A stretch of 64,000 nt of DNA from Rosellinia necatrix (taxonomy: Eukaryota > Ascomycota > Sordariomycetes > Xylariales > Xylariaceae), in contig JAGYVD010000002.1 of the NCBI GenBank assembly GCA_021209875.1, forward strand, positions 5,332,001 to 5,396,000. Direction: 5' to 3'. Both the position numbers and the translations under genes were made by a program. The notes under the pieces were generated by a model. The model worked only from the letters and a program-made list of their open reading frames with translations. It had not been told where the DNA came from and ran no database searches. Positions 34,350-47,762 of the stretch are shown here, piece by piece; the first letter of the stretch is position 1, and every line of letters starts with the position of its first letter.

Positions 34350-37300
34350 ATGTCCGACAGCGCCCCTCCGGCTTCGCCCGCCGTTCCTCCTCCAGCGGCC
34401 GCCGCACCTAAACGCTCCAGTCCATCGATCCCTGTCACACTCAATGAAGCCGGCCTCGACTCGCCCTCCTTTCGTGCTTCGGCCGTGTTCTTTGCTGACC
34501 AGGCCGATGCTATAGAGCGTTGGCTGGAGGGTTATGTCAGGACCACTTCGAGATTGACCCACGACATTCTCGGCCTGGAGGAGAATATAAATAACCATCT
34601 ATCCAGACTGATCCCACCTCCGGGCATCGTTTCCGTCGACCACGATTACACCGCACTCGCTCTCAAGCGCATTGCAGATGGATCGCGGGAGTGGTGGGTG
34701 CAGGTCTTGAATACCGCCAAGAAGATAGATGCGCTCTCCGTCGAACCTGTCCGCACCTTTCTGTCGAGCGATTTGCGCAACTTCAAGGAGACCAAGCGAG
34801 CACTCGAGCAGACTCAGAAGACCTTCGACTCGACTCTCGCGCGCTACGTCAGCCAGTCCAAAACGAAGGAACCCTCCGCCTTACGTGAAGATGCATTCAC
34901 TGTACATGAGGCGCGCAAGGCCTATTTAAAAGCATCTATGGACTTCTGTTTCTTCGCCCCCCAACTCCGCTTCAACCTCGACAAGTTGCTCGTGCAGATT
35001 TCGACCGATGTGTGGCGTGAGATGAGGAGGTCCCGCGATGCCGCCGGTGGCTTCGCCAAATATGGCCAAGAGATGGATAGAGTGAGGGGATGGTCCAAGG
35101 AGATGGCGCTGACCGAGTCCACATTCAAGCGTGAGCTCCAGACTGCTCGACGTGACATTGGTGATAATACATTGGCGAGCTGTAAGCCCTCACGGGAGAT
35201 CGATGATTACAGTGCGTCGACTGTGCCCTTCCTCGGATCTCGAGGCTCTATGCATGTTTTCACACGTGGGAAGTCAGCCGCTATCATGGAGAAACAAGGC
35301 TGGCTGTTCTTACGGACGGTCTACGGGAAACCTTCGAGAACAAATTGGATTCGTCGCTGGTACTACTGTCGGGATGGGATATTTGGCTGGCTTGTCAACG
35401 GGCCTCAAGGCGTCCTGCAGGGTGACGAAATTGGCGTCCTACTGTGTAATGCCAAGCCTGCGGTACAAGAAGAACGCCGATTCTGTTTCGAGGTCAAGAC
35501 GAAAAACCAAACTTTGCTGTTGCAGGCGGAAACACAAGCGCAGCTCATGGAATGGCTGGAAGTCTTCGAGGTGGCCAAAAAGCGAGCTTTCGAAGCCAGC
35601 GTGGGCCGAGATACATCACTGTTGCCCGGCGGTGTTGACCCTGCCTTCGCGATTACACCCCCGTCCCTACCGGAGTTTTCCGCCAAATCGTTTGACGCAC
35701 AGGTCGACGAAGCCGCCGGTCTAGAAAGAATCGGCACGCTTCCGATCCCAGGACCAGATGGTGGACTTGTGGCAAAGCCAAGTTTCGATACCAGCGTAGT
35801 CCCTCCAAAACGCTCGGCTACCTCACTGGCCCGTGAGGAGGGCGAGACTGGGCGCGAGCATGCAGCTAGGATTATGCAAAAGCTTGACCTTCACCGAAAA
35901 GCCACATTCACTTCGAGTGCCGACAATACGGTGATGCCATCCCCGGGTCCGGCTGGAGGCATAGCTAGTCTCATTTCCGCCAGTCATGGCTTATTACCTG
36001 GGTATTCTGGTCCTGCTGTCAACCAAGCGGCTAGTATCAAACCACAAAATGGACAGCTGGTCCTGGGCCCCGAGTCGAGACCGGGGAGTCTGGCGCCCGC
36101 AACTCTGGCAAGACCGCCGGCCGCGACCGTACTTAGTAGGACGGCCGTCGCTTATAGCGGCGATAGGGTACTGACCGCAAACCCGACCCAGCTAATGCCT
36201 ACCGCAATTATGGCGAACTATTGGGGAAGCAATGCCTGGGGTCAAGAGCATTCGGCTAGAGCCAGTCGCACGGATGTTTCTTCCGACGATCCGTTTGGCC
36301 CCAATACGCCGTCGATCAAGATGACTACTATAGGAGACGATGACGACCCCAAAAGCCCTTCGACAGGCTCGCTTCATAAGAAAGCCATCAGCATGGACGC
36401 AAGAATGAACGCTTCAAAGATTGCGATCCCTTCTACAGATAAACACGACCAGGAAACCTTTCCGCCAAATTACCCGATGGAACTGAAGACAAACTCAGCC
36501 CAATTTCGCCTGCTTTTCCCCAGTGTGCCGTTGGATGAGAAGCTCGTCCTAGTTTTCCGAGCTGCATGGAGTAGTACTTCGGAAGCTGACAAAACCATCC
36601 CCCAGATGGCTGGGAACGGGCGTATCTACGTCACTTCAGATAATATGTATTTCTATGGACATCAAATGGGTCTCGTAGTGGCGTACATGATCAGTCTCGA
36701 CACCATTACGGAAGCCACGGCTGCACCTGGCAGAGATTGTGATTTTATTTTCTTGCATTTGAGCCAAGAGGTCGATGACGTTGGTTATACACGCATTACA
36801 ATCAAAACCTTCCTCGAGAATCTAAATCTTTTGCACGCACGCCTCAATCTTCTCATTGACGACTTGCAGGCTGAAGAGCCGATGGACGTCCCAGAGCTTA
36901 TCAGGGCCCTCATTCAAATGGAGAAGGAAGAGGTCGACCCGAGGAGTCCGAGTGCTGATAGCTGGGAGGAGGTTTCCGCTCATACTCCCATTGATGACGG
37001 AACTGCCGCGGGTAGATCGGTGAGTATGAGGGTGGGTGATTTTGCATATAAATCAAGGAAGGGGAGCTCGCGCAAGCCATTTCCCAAATTCCAGCTCCCA
37101 ACACGAGCCGTCATTTACGAACCCGAAGACACACCCAACAAAGTAGCGGAGCGGTCCTTTGAGATCAGCGCCAAAGCATGCTTCCATGTCTTATTCGGAG
37201 ACAAAAGTTTCGTCTTTCCCAAACTATATTTCGAGCGCCGAGTCAAACAGATTGCCCAGGGCCCGTGGAAGTTGAACGATGCAGGGAACATGCATCGTAT

Positions 37301-38649
37301 CTTCAATTTCAAAGTTACCTATAACAACCGGCTCGGTCGTTCACGCGAAGAAGATATTGCTGATCACCAAGTGATCGAAATTTTCAGCGACCATGTCACC
37401 TATGTGGTTACCCACGAGAAGACGCCTTGGCACCTCCCACACTCCCAAGGATTCAAGCTCGTCACCAAAATAGTTATTACACATGTCGCCAAATCAAAAT
37501 GCAAGCTCGCTATTTTCACGAAAGTGGTTTGGTCGAAAGCGCCGGCTTTGACGAAACAGCTAGTCGAGCGTCAGGCACTAGATGACGCGAGCCAGGATGC
37601 CGAGGAATTAGCCGAGGTTGCCACCGACCAAGTACGCAGGCTCGGCCTCCACAGCAGAACGAAGCGGGCGATCCAAGTGTACGGAAACGTTGGGCTACAG
37701 TCGAAGGTTGTGGTTTTCTCGCCTAACGAGACTGATGCGACGAGAAAGCCGCTCATCAATCCTCGGACATTGAGCTCGATGCTTTTCGAAACGGGCCGAT
37801 CGTTTGCCGAGAGCGTTGCATCTTCTCTTATGTTGTGGTCGTTCGCGGCACTGAGGAAACTCTGGAAAGTATTCAGCGCGCAGCGGCTTCTGATCCTGCT
37901 GCTTGGATTCAGCGTCCTGACCAACATCACATTTTCATCCCAGAGCGGGGCGACATGGTGGAATGAGCGGCGTGCGGCCAACTTTATGAGCCGCATTGGC
38001 GTCGGGCCCAATGTTATGATGAGCAAGGCAATCTATCTGGCGGACTTGGATGAGGTGAGCAGAGGCACGTCAATCCAGCCGTCATGGCCGCAAGACAGCT
38101 ACTGGTAAGATGAGCCCCAAATCCGTCAAAACTGAGTTTTGTATTAATGGGCGATTTAGCTATTCAACATTCCAGACCCTTGCCAACAGCACTAGTATCG
38201 ATGCTCCATACGAGCATGCGGGCTCATCGCTATCGCCGTGGGGTCCGAGCCGTGCAACGGCCCGGCGGCTCCGCCGCACACGCCAAAAGCTTGGTTCATA
38301 CCGCCACGATCTCGTGGTGGCGATGCGCCTAGTCAACAGCATCGAGGTGGAGATGCTAAGATCCGAGTGGGAGAACTGGCTTACAGACGAGAACTCAAGA
38401 TGCGAACAGGTGGGTATAGCACTTCGAGAGGGGTCGTCCAAGACGAGCGATTCGAAAGCAGGCTGGATCAAAGGCCAGCTTGCGCAGAAGGTGCTCAAAT
38501 TTAATCTCGGAGGTGACAACGACACAAGGAAGCAGACGGAGCAGGAAGATGACCTGCATCAGTGGTATGAAGAGTATTGCGGTAGTTGCAGGGTGGATTA
38601 CGATGGGCTCATGCTTGATCGCCAAGGTGTATCTACGGCCCCGATCTGA
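34350..38649 (+). CDS. SIP3/LAM-type BAR-PH-GRAM-VASt protein
   Basis: Two exons (34350-38104 and 38160-38649) give 1414 residues; the 55-nt intron joins PQDSY to CYSTFQTL. Domains in order: a BAR-type helical region (about 35-275), a PH domain (about 312-415, MEKQGWLFLRTVYGK onward), a long disordered linker, a GRAM-like domain (about 715-845) and a VASt/StART-like domain (about 925-1095, PNKVAERSFEISAKACFHVL). A hydrophobic segment follows (about 1162-1195, RLLILLLGFSVLTNI) and then a conserved helical tail. This is the layout of yeast Sip3 (Lam3) and Ysp1 (Lam1), which sit at ER-plasma membrane contacts and belong to the LAM family of intracellular sterol transporters. The BAR-PH half separates it from Ysp2/Lam4-type proteins. 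Without removal of the intron the frame stops at 38108, losing the tail. Confidence 0.92.
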
Positions 38650-39717
38650 AAGCCATGATAGGCCTCTCTCTGCTCACACCTCGCCTGCATCACCTCCTCA
38701 CCTTTGCCACGACAGCTCTACCTCTGCGTTCCTCAGTCCCCCCATCCCTCCGCACCTCCGCACCTCCGCCCCTCCGCCCCTCCGCCGCCATTATTCAAGC
38801 GCCGAAGCTTTCACGAACCTCTCCGGATTGACTGTATGGTTGATACATAAGGATCTAAACCTACATAGCCCCATGTACCTACCTAACCCCCTGTACCTAA
38901 CCCCTAGTCTCATTCGTCGGGACAGCTACATACTTGTCTCGGACAGCCAGACAGACAGACCTGTTCTATAGTATTATTATTAGACTAGATAATCCGTACT
39001 TCTGTAATAACCAGCACCTACCTTCGCATGGCATATGTATTTACAATTGCACGGAATTCCAATCCGGACAAGGTTTATGGTTATAAAGTTATGGTTATAA
39101 AGTTAGGGTCAAATATAAGGTGAGTTAGTTAGTCGAAACTCTTCTGTGTTATTGGTCGACGATGGTTCTCGCCGTGACGTCATCCAAGAAGCCCCACGAT
39201 GGGCTGTGCTGCATACCCGCATGTCGTCAGCATGGGGGAGGTCTCAAACATGATGCGATCCTTCCGTTCGATCTAGTTCACTACCCAATTTAATTCAATC
39301 CATCTATCGGTCTCTCACTGCAGCCATTTCGGTTGACTATAGTCACGCTGACTCATTTCCTTACCTACACAATAAGAACAAGGCAAGGTACAGCTAAAAC
39401 TTGAGAGATCCGAAATGATTGAAATGACATAATGCCCTAGATAGAGATACCAGATAAACAATACCCCGGCGACTTCGCCCCGGCCAAGCGGCCAAGCGGC
39501 CAGGTAGCATTTCCCAAGGCAGCAGGCAACAACAATCGCAACCTCTCATATACACTATACTATACCACATAGCGAGAGTCACGGCGAGAGTCACAGCGAG
39601 AGTCACAGGAGCCACAGAAGCCGCGCTGTGCTCTTGCCGCCACACACACAGGATAGGTACCTACCTAGGTACTGGGTAGCTATCTAGGAATCAGCATTAC
39701 GCACAAATAATTGCAAA
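38650..39717. other. Spacer between SIP3-like and DUF3074 genes
   Basis: No gene is recognised. It should hold the 3' end of the SIP3-like transcript and the promoter of the next gene. Features are a CCTCCGCA/CCTCCGCC octamer array (38746-38790), ACCTACCTAACCCC repeats (38876-38915) and three GCGAGAGTCAC copies (39571-39610). Confidence 0.5.
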
Positions 39718-41854
39718 ATGCCAAGCGCCCATGACACCTTCAGGGCTCTGGGCCCCGTCAATTGGGAATCCTTCGCCCAGGAAGACCTAAGCACTCTCAT
39801 GACGGACATATTCAGCGATGCCCATTGCCTCATCCTCTCGATACCCACTCCTGACGAGGGCGAACTACGTAGCGGCAGAGGAAAGGGCACTGCTGCCGCT
39901 GTTGACGCGGACCGGGCCGGCGAGCTGAGGAAAGAATGGAAGGAGATCAAGGTCAATCCTCGTGAGAACCCTGTCGGCCTGAGCGTCTACAAATTGGCCG
40001 CTAAGGATGGGAAGGGATCGTGGTTTGCGAGGCGGAGTCTCCACGAAGGACTTGACTTTGAGAAATGGAAAATCGGAATGGAAAGGGAGTTCGCGGAGAG
40101 CCTTAAGGTGCAGGGACGACCCGGAGATGGAAAGATCAGAGGCTTAAGTGCTGAGAAACGCGTTGTGGACCGCGCCATTGAGGGATGTGGGAAGATGCAA
40201 GGTGAGCAAGCCATGATATGCCACCTCCCGAACGCATGTCTACTCGTATCAAGTCATTGACCAAGCGTCGTCTGCAGTCTACCAGCTTTCGGCGCAGTTC
40301 CCGGGTCCGACTGCGCCTCGCGATTTTGCCACTTTGTGTCTCAGCTCTGATACTGCGAATGCGATGCCGGCGGGAACTGGAAAAGAAGGACTGAGGTCTT
40401 ACATGCTTGTGTCAAAGCCGTGTATCCATCCAGAATGTCCGACGCGCTCTGGATATATCCGGGGGCGTTACGAGTCTGTCGAGTTTATTCGCGAGATTAC
40501 GGCAGGCAAGCGACCGCGTAGATCATCCTCATCGATGAATGCAGCAAGCGCGGACTCATTACCGTCAGCAGCAAACGGTTCCGACGGCGATAGCCAGAGA
40601 TCGGATATCCTGAACGGGCCAAAAGGCGATGAGAACCAATACGGCAGTCACGAGGAGAGCGGTCCGGTAATCGAGTGGACGATGATCACTCGCAGTGACC
40701 CTGGAGGCAGCGTCCCTCGTTTCATAATTGAGAAAAAGACGCCAGACGGCATAGCGAACGACGCCGGAAAGTTTTTTCAGTGGATATCGTCCGATGCTTT
40801 CGAAAACCTGATTAATCCGGATTCCGAACCCGCAGACGTTAAAGGGGACACGACACGGAGCGCAACCCCGACATCTGGTGCAACTGACACCCTGCTTCAC
40901 TCTAATCCAAGACCACCGCACGCAACTCGGGCAAGAGAAAATCTAGTGACAGTCGACCGAAGTGCCCCAGAATCGCCGGGGCCGGGAGGGGTTTACGGTA
41001 TGCTCTCCGGCGCTCTCGCCATGGTAGCTGGGGCGGCAGCTTCACGGTTGCTCTGGACCCCGGACGAGGACGAGAACGGATCCGAGGTGTCTTCCCCGGA
41101 ATCCTCCTCGTCCTCTGACGTTTCGTCCATCCACAGCTTCCACAGCTTCGATGGCGCGGACGACTCCGACCGAATTGCCAACCCAGCCGAGGGCGGGGGG
41201 CAACAGCAGCCGGCAACGACATCATCCACGAGCGACGTACCCCGCTCCATGACCGAATTCACGACGGCGACAACACAGTCCCCCGCCTCCCCGCACCACC
41301 AGCAGCAGCACCACGATGACAAGGAGCTGCGCAAGCTCGAGGAGCGGCGGCGGCGGGCGGAGGAGAAGCTGGCGCGGGCGCTGGCGAAGAAGAGCGCCGA
41401 GGCGCAGCGCGACGAGGCGGCGCTGCGCAAGGCGCGCGAGAAGCATGAGCGCGACCGCGCCCGCCAGGAGGAGAGATACCGCCGCGACCGCGACCGCCTC
41501 GACGCGAAGCGCGCCGCCGCCGAGAGCAAGGCGCAAGAGCGCCGCCGCAAGGCCGCCGACCGCGAGGCGAGGGCGGACCTCGCGCTCGCGCTCGAGCGCG
41601 CGCGGGCCGAGCGCGACCTCGCCAGGCGCGAGGCCCACATGCTCGCCGAGCAGGTCGGCGCCCTGCAGGCGCTCAACACGAGGCTCGTCGCCCGGCTCGG
41701 GCGCGAGGGGATCCGCGTCGACGGCGACGTCGACGGGGATGGTGGGTCTCTGGGGAGCGCCGGGAGCGCGGGACCAAGCGAGGTTAGTCTGGGGACCGGC
41801 AGGGGCGGGGGTGGGGGTGGGGGTGGAGGGGAGAGGGATGGCGGCAAGCCGTGA
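39718..41854 (+). CDS. DUF3074 START-like domain protein with coiled-coil tail
   Basis: Two exons (39718-40201 and 40278-41854) give 686 residues; the 76-nt intron joins GCGKMQ to VYQLSAQFPGP. The N-terminal 350 residues match the fungal DUF3074 family (START/Bet v1-like fold), with FPGPTAPRDFATLCLSSD and PGGSVPRFIIEKKTPDGIANDAGKFFQW. After a Ser-rich linker and a short hydrophobic stretch (about 420-432, MLSGALAMVAGAA), a long charged coiled coil runs from about 508 to 635 and is made almost only of Arg, Lys, Glu, Asp and Ala. The end is a Gly run. The coiled-coil half is far more GC-rich than the front half. A lipid-binding role is suggested by the fold; no ligand is known to me. Confidence 0.85.
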
Positions 41855-43252
41855 AGCGCGCGTAGCAGGGGCAAAGCTAAATAGGGGGTTAAGTACGTAA
41901 GTAACAGTCTAGGGAGACTGTGAGGGCTGTCGTTGCATGCAGGCTTGACTTGGCTTGGCTTTGTGGTTTGGGTATTTGCGGCCCGGCGCTGGGTAGACCG
42001 TGAGCGGGACGATATAGAGCATTGGAAGGAGTGAGATTGTGGTTTTTTTTTTTTTTTTTCCGTTTTGGGGTCTGTGGTTGAAGATGCGTTGCGGGTGTCA
42101 AATGGTATATACACTTAGCTATGCTACTTAGCTGCGAGATTTACGCTGATGATGATATCGATATGTTTTTTTGTTTCCCTGGGGCTATAGATAGATTACC
42201 GGCTGAGGCAAAGACAATACTGAACGAGCTTGCTTGTACTGGCTGGACTGGTCTGGTCTTGTTTTGCATTGACTGCTGATAACACCTTCGCGTAAATAGG
42301 AGGAGCAAAGTGCCGCTCACTTAAGCTGCCGACGAGGGGATTGATTGCTCGATTGAAAGGGCCAGTTGTAGGGATGTTCATTATGTACCATGCTTGCCCC
42401 TATCATGAGTTGAACATAGCCAGCCATGATACCAATATCTCGCCATGCCTGCCGCGCGTTCGTTTGCATTCGAGTAAGCGCAATGCCTGGATTCTGACCT
42501 CCGGGGTTATGGTTCAAGACGTGTCTGCTTGTAGGTTCGGTCTATGCACTCTTTGGCTTTGTACAGATCAGTGTTTAAAGGGGAGGGGGGGGGGGGATGG
42601 GGCTCTTACGATGCGTATTCGCAGAACCTAGTGTGAGCCAGTAAAATAACGTAGTTGGCTACGGTCGCTATCCCGGCATTATCGACTTCAATTATTGGGG
42701 GAAGCTGGAGAGAAAGGGAGAACTTGTTTATCGAGTGAATAGCCAGACAGGCAAAAACATACGCCGTCTTTCAACCCCGCTGATGCTGCAGATGATCGCG
42801 TCGCCAGTCTGCGATTCGAACGCAACGGCCAAGACAAACTCTGAGGGGGTAGTACTCCCCGTGTCCTTACAAACCTATCGTCGACAGGTCGAATTCATAC
42901 CGAAGTTGAGTGTTTTACATAGGCTGGGCTTGAAAAAAAAACGGACGTCAGGCTCATACCGGCAAAACGCTTTTGCTTTTATAGTGTTTAGCCCATTCCA
43001 CTTTGCACCAAGCTCATCTATCGGCTGCTCATGATATTTTGTACTCTGGTTAGGGCATTATGAGTGATTTCAAGCAAAAGTGTTGAAGTTGTATCTGAGG
43101 AATATAAGTGGCTTATGCTTCGCGTGTTTTTATACGATCTATTTAAACCTCTATCCATTTACGTTTAACGCACACAAAAACTGCCAAATTAATCCTCCTA
43201 TAACTGCTTGCCATCTCTATCCATCATCCTTCTCTTACTACAAGGAAACTTC
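41855..43252. other. Spacer without recognised gene
   Basis: A T run (42042-42059) and a long G run (42583-42597) stand out. Open frames at 42341-42631 and 42735-43034 are not recognised. It separates the last conserved gene from the gene-poor right part. Confidence 0.5.
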
Positions 43253-44525
43253 ATGGCACCCGACAATTTGACCAGTGCCTCCCATGGCCCGATGCTGTTA
43301 ACACCACACCCTACTTTCGACATCCCAGACAGCAATCCCAATGATACAGCGATATTATGGGAACAAGTTCGTCCATGTCGCGTGGTGTCTAAACGAGATC
43401 CGAGGATACCCACCAACGGGAACCACGAAAGGGCAATCAAACAAATGGAGGAGGCAGATTCGACAGTATTTGGCTCCGCGAGCCCATTTCCGGGCCCGGC
43501 GTCAGAGGTGGCCCCGGGAAGTAGCATATCGAACACGGAACCTGCTTTGATAACAACTCGCCACCCAGACTTTTCTCGCATTATCTTCAACACCCGTCGG
43601 ATATACGTCCAAAAGAAAGGCCCCATCGTGCCAAGCGCATTCGCCCATTTCGCCACGGAGAAGCCGCAGGGCGGCTATAAAAGCCTAGAGCGGCTTGGGG
43701 GCGCTAGCATTTGGGTTGAGAAGGATAGTACCGAGCTCAAACGTATTGTTGCGGAATACACTCTGATGAGGCGCCTGGACCTCTCCGAGGAGGACTTTTC
43801 ATCGCTCGCGAAGGAGCTCTTCCTCCTACGGGCGTGGAGATCGGAGGAGGTGTCCCTCGATAGGCGATGGCGAGCCGATCGTATGCTCTCGCTCGCTCGC
43901 CCTCCAGACGAGGAAAGCTGGCTTCCGCCGCCCATACTCGACCACGACGCGGCGGCCGACGACGACGATCGTCGAATGGATTTGGGGACATCCGGCCCGA
44001 CTGCGCCTACTGGCTTTCCTTGAGGGGGTTTCAACCCGGATTGCCTCTTCCAGGCCGAGGCCTGCACGTTCGTTCGGCGGTCCGCCACCCGTCCCTACCC
44101 TGACCGCGGAGTTCAAGCGGGACGCGCAGTCCGAGGAAGTCGCCATCAACCAGGTCGCCGCCGCGGGCTCGCTGGCGCTCTACAGCCCGATGGCGGCTCC
44201 GCTCGGAAGCGCGCAACCGCGACGCCGACGCTCGCCGACGATCTACCGAACGTCCGGCACCACGCGCCCACCTGCGCCGGCTCTAGGTCTACGCTCTGGG
44301 TCTTACGGCCCACCGCCCACGGTGGCCAGTGGAATGGAATGGATGCACGGTGACGAAACTTATCAGGGCAGACTGCGCGGACGAGTACCAGGCCGGACGG
44401 CTGGCCGACTGGATCAACGAAATTCATCGGTGGGGGCTATCAGAGCACACGGCCCTAGCTGCGGGAGAGATGTCGAGGCCATCCTCGGTGCTAGCGGCGT
44501 ACGGATATATGATGCTTATCCGTGA
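43253..44525 (+). pseudogene. Pseudogene of a multicopy fungal family (DUF7924-like)
   Basis: The first 257 codons from ATG 43253 are open, including SRIIFNTRRIYVQKKGPIVPSAF and FLLRAWRSEEVSLDRRWRADRML. After that the family sequence continues only by changing frame: EWIW near 43976, DIRPDCAYWLSLRGF from about 43987, QAEACTFVRRSATRPY near 44052, LTAEFKRDAQSEEVAINQVAAAGSLALY from 44098, LADDLPNVRHHAP to STLWVLRPT near 44234-44310, ADWINEIHRWGLSEH near 44402, and GRDVEAILGASGVRI to the end. I count four +1 steps, one -1, a 5-bp GGAAT duplication at about 44330-44340 and a 2-bp insertion near 44447. The family is one I recall as DUF7924, common in many copies in Fusarium-like genomes; its function is unknown and the name should be checked. 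The dispersed indel types indicate true decay. Confidence 0.75.
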
Positions 44526-47500
44526 GGAGTTACTGTAGGGCAAAAACGTAGGATCGATACGTTCAGCCCTTGTGGCATTACTCCGGGTCATCCTTACAGC
44601 CATACCGGTACTAGGAACGTATCACGCCTGCCGCCCGGGTCTCAGCAGAGCCAAAAGCCGCGGATGGCAGAAGGGGGATGACTGTTCGAATCCGACAAAT
44701 GACACTCGCAAACGCCTGGGTTGTGTAGGATCGTTGTAAGCATCCCGCGTCGCCTCGGGCATTTGACAGGCATGTATTTAGTAGCTTAGGTATTTCAACG
44801 CAATCCTTCGCCCAACTAAAAGGAAAGGGGCGACACCCTCGACCGTGTTGGGGTTGGCGCGGCAAGCATCAAAAACGCGTCTTCCTGCTGCCATCACTAC
44901 TAAGTCCTGGGGGCGGGTGTGTAGTAGTCAGTTTGCTGTTGTCTCCACTGGCGTAAGGAATGCCGTAGCTGCCCTGCATACTTGAAGTGTATTTATTTGC
45001 GGCGGATGAGATGAGATGAGATTTAAAGGCGGCCAAGCTAAGGGTAGATTACCGACGATCTAAAGTAAAATGCTTGTTTGTTTGGCGTGCCGCAGCTCGC
45101 ATGGAACGAACTATGCACCCCGCCTGCAGTGAGTGTTGCATTGCATGGCTGGGAATCGGGATTGATTGACAACCAATCAACGACCACGGGTCTTTCCTCA
45201 TTTGGCGCTTATAACTGGCCCCGAACTGCCTGTCTTAGTGTATCTGTTGCAGCTGGGTCCGAGTCATATTTCGCCTATCGACATATCATTATTCGAGGAT
45301 AGACTTGCTTGGGTCATATTTAAGTTGCTTAAGTATCAATTGAACGAGAGTAACTTTACTCCGACAGCGATTTGCGAGCTGCACGCATGGCGGAATTGAT
45401 CAGTTGGCTGATTACTCACGAAGCTATTGGGATAGTAGGTTCGGCCACAGCCTACGCGCATGATGCTGATTAACCTCTACTGTGAAGAGCAGTAGCTCGA
45501 CAACCGAGGTGGTGAAATTCCCCTTCCAGTTTGCGATCACTCCGGTTATATTAGACGAGTAACTGAATAGATCGGCTCTTGTTTATATCTAATTATTGAG
45601 AACGTGGCTTCTGTATTTGACCTAACGCAGTGACACATTTGGAAGACTTTAAACCTAACAGCACACATCTGGTTGGAGCCTTCTAGACGGCTAGATTTTT
45701 AGTCGAACCTCCTCGCGGCTTAGAGAGTTGGAAGAGACCACTACGGCCGGTCTCGCTAAGTTATGGCGGTGAATAGATACGTTATAATTTGCGGTGCGTT
45801 ACTTGCCCTATGCGATAAATTCTGGGTTGTCATGCATCACAAGATTTGTGAGTTTGGAAGTCCAGTAAGAGCTTGGTATTATAGCTCTATATAATTACTC
45901 CTCTACTATTATATCCACGTGACAGAAAGGCGAAGTGGTATGAAAGCGCTGCTTTTATGAAACAATCTATATGGCTACACTGTTGATCATGGTGAGCCCC
46001 TCAGTCGTCCCGTGACAAGGCGCAATGGCTGCAAGCGCACTATGTAGCATTACAGAATCCAAAAGCGATAAAGGAGCGGCGCTTGATCCCAGCGCCCCGA
46101 CAACGTAGGTCCGCTTAGCCCCATAGGGTGATGTGTCCAATATCCTGGAATCAATCAAAGTCTTAATATTGTGTGTGTTTCATGGGCCCGCTTAGGGGCA
46201 TACTCTCTTGTAGAAATCTAGAGCCTTTGACGCCAACTCTGCACAATTTAGGTGGTTGCACGTCAGCTAAACATCCTCGGATGTATAAGCGCTAAGGCGA
46301 GAATAACCAGACTCCTTCAAAACCAGCCTGCATGCCTTGATGTAGGCTGTACAAGAAACGTATTCTGCGGGTACATATCGATGGCTGTCTAGTTGCAACG
46401 GGTTAGGGTAGGCTCTGCGACTAAGGGGCGGCGGGTCTCCCCGCTGCAATTATTTGAAGCAAGCCATGCAGGTAGGCCGTGGCTTTTTACGATCCGTCGT
46501 ATGAAAATGCGTGAGCGGCGCTTAAGCGCATAACTAAAGTACATTCCCTCTTTTGTATCTAGTTGTTCAACGTGGAGGTGCTGACAGTGACGGATGCACA
46601 AAGATAGAGGCCAAGTCTGGTGCTGCTCTACCAGACAAGCATAGCTAAGGGATGGCTTCTTTCGGTCAATCATACCTGCTCAGCTGGGTTAGCTTTTTCT
46701 AGGATGGCGAATAGGGCTGTTACCATCGTCTAGTTTGTAGATCAGATGATGCGACAGCAACGCATAGTGGTTGTCTGGGCAAGGTACGGGTTTAGGGGGC
46801 TACCTTGCCGGCTTGCTGCCTGACGGCTAGTGGGGGCAGCAGGTATAGAGTCCGGGAGTAGCCCGCTAGTCTCGGGGCTGACCCACTATAAGCACCTATA
46901 CGCCGCTACCTATATGCTGCGATGTAGGACTTTTACAAGAGCCTCAATGCATAACAGTCAGCAGCTATTGATTATTTATGTTAGTGGATCTATACAGGAT
47001 AAGGCATGGCAGAAAATGGAGTACTGCTAAATACAATAAATTGTTGGCTGCTTACCTGTTGTTAGTCCATACTAGCTGAACTGGTTCTTGACACGGTTTG
47101 GTGATAGCAGACTTAGAAAGATATCGTAGGGGTAAATATCTTGATATAAAAGCATTTATATCGAGTAAAGGTTGAAAACAAATACTCCTAAAAAATTACT
47201 CAAGTACTAGGCTTGCCTAGGACACGATATCTTGCACCTGCGGTTTTAACTAGCTTTATCCTAGAAATAGAAGAGGTAGGCTGAGGTATGATAGAGCAGA
47301 ATTGTCATGTTACTAATCAGGTGCGTGGCACGAATCTACCGCCAAGCGTCTATCTGGTCTATGGACTAACCTACCCCCAACCTACCCCAACCCGATGAAG
47401 CCCAATCCAACCCAACCCTGGTCCCTGGTGATATCAATGGTGGTTTATCAAGTGGGAAACATATGTTTGTGGTCCATCTCTTCAAAACCCTACGACTTTG

Positions 47501-47762
47501 TTGCATATGTACCTCGATGTTGACGTCACTTTGTAGACCAAAGGTGCAACCCAAAAAGAACTCGTGTAATGCCACGGCTAGCAAAGGTTAGCCTACTGAT
47601 AGCGATTTCTATAGAGTATGCGGGAAATGTGATCAACTATTATAATATTTAAATAGGATCGGTGATGGTGCAGTCCCACGAAAACGGATGAACTAATGTG
47701 CCACACTCACTCGAACCACCTTACCCACGAGGAACTTCAAAGAGCCAGATGCTAGCGACATT
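44526..47762. other. Gene-free accessory spacer
   Basis: I see no supportable gene in these 3.2 kb. Short frames at 45078-45302, 46389-46673 (-) and 46830-47030 match nothing recognised. A compact hairpin (GAGACC at 45734-45739 against GGTCTC at 45749-45754, inside outer CTTAG/CTAAG arms) and a CCCAACC-rich run (47372-47420) are the only local structures noticed. Confidence 0.45.

Noticed and set aside
40993..42114. A 373-codon minus-strand frame opposite the DUF3074 gene
   Set aside because: It is Ser/Arg/Pro-rich antisense of the Arg/Ala/Glu coiled coil and matches no family.
44691..44705. TGTTCGAATCC resembling a tRNA B box
   Set aside because: No matching A box, acceptor stem or anticodon arm could be placed around it; the similar motif at 59083 (-) failed the same test.
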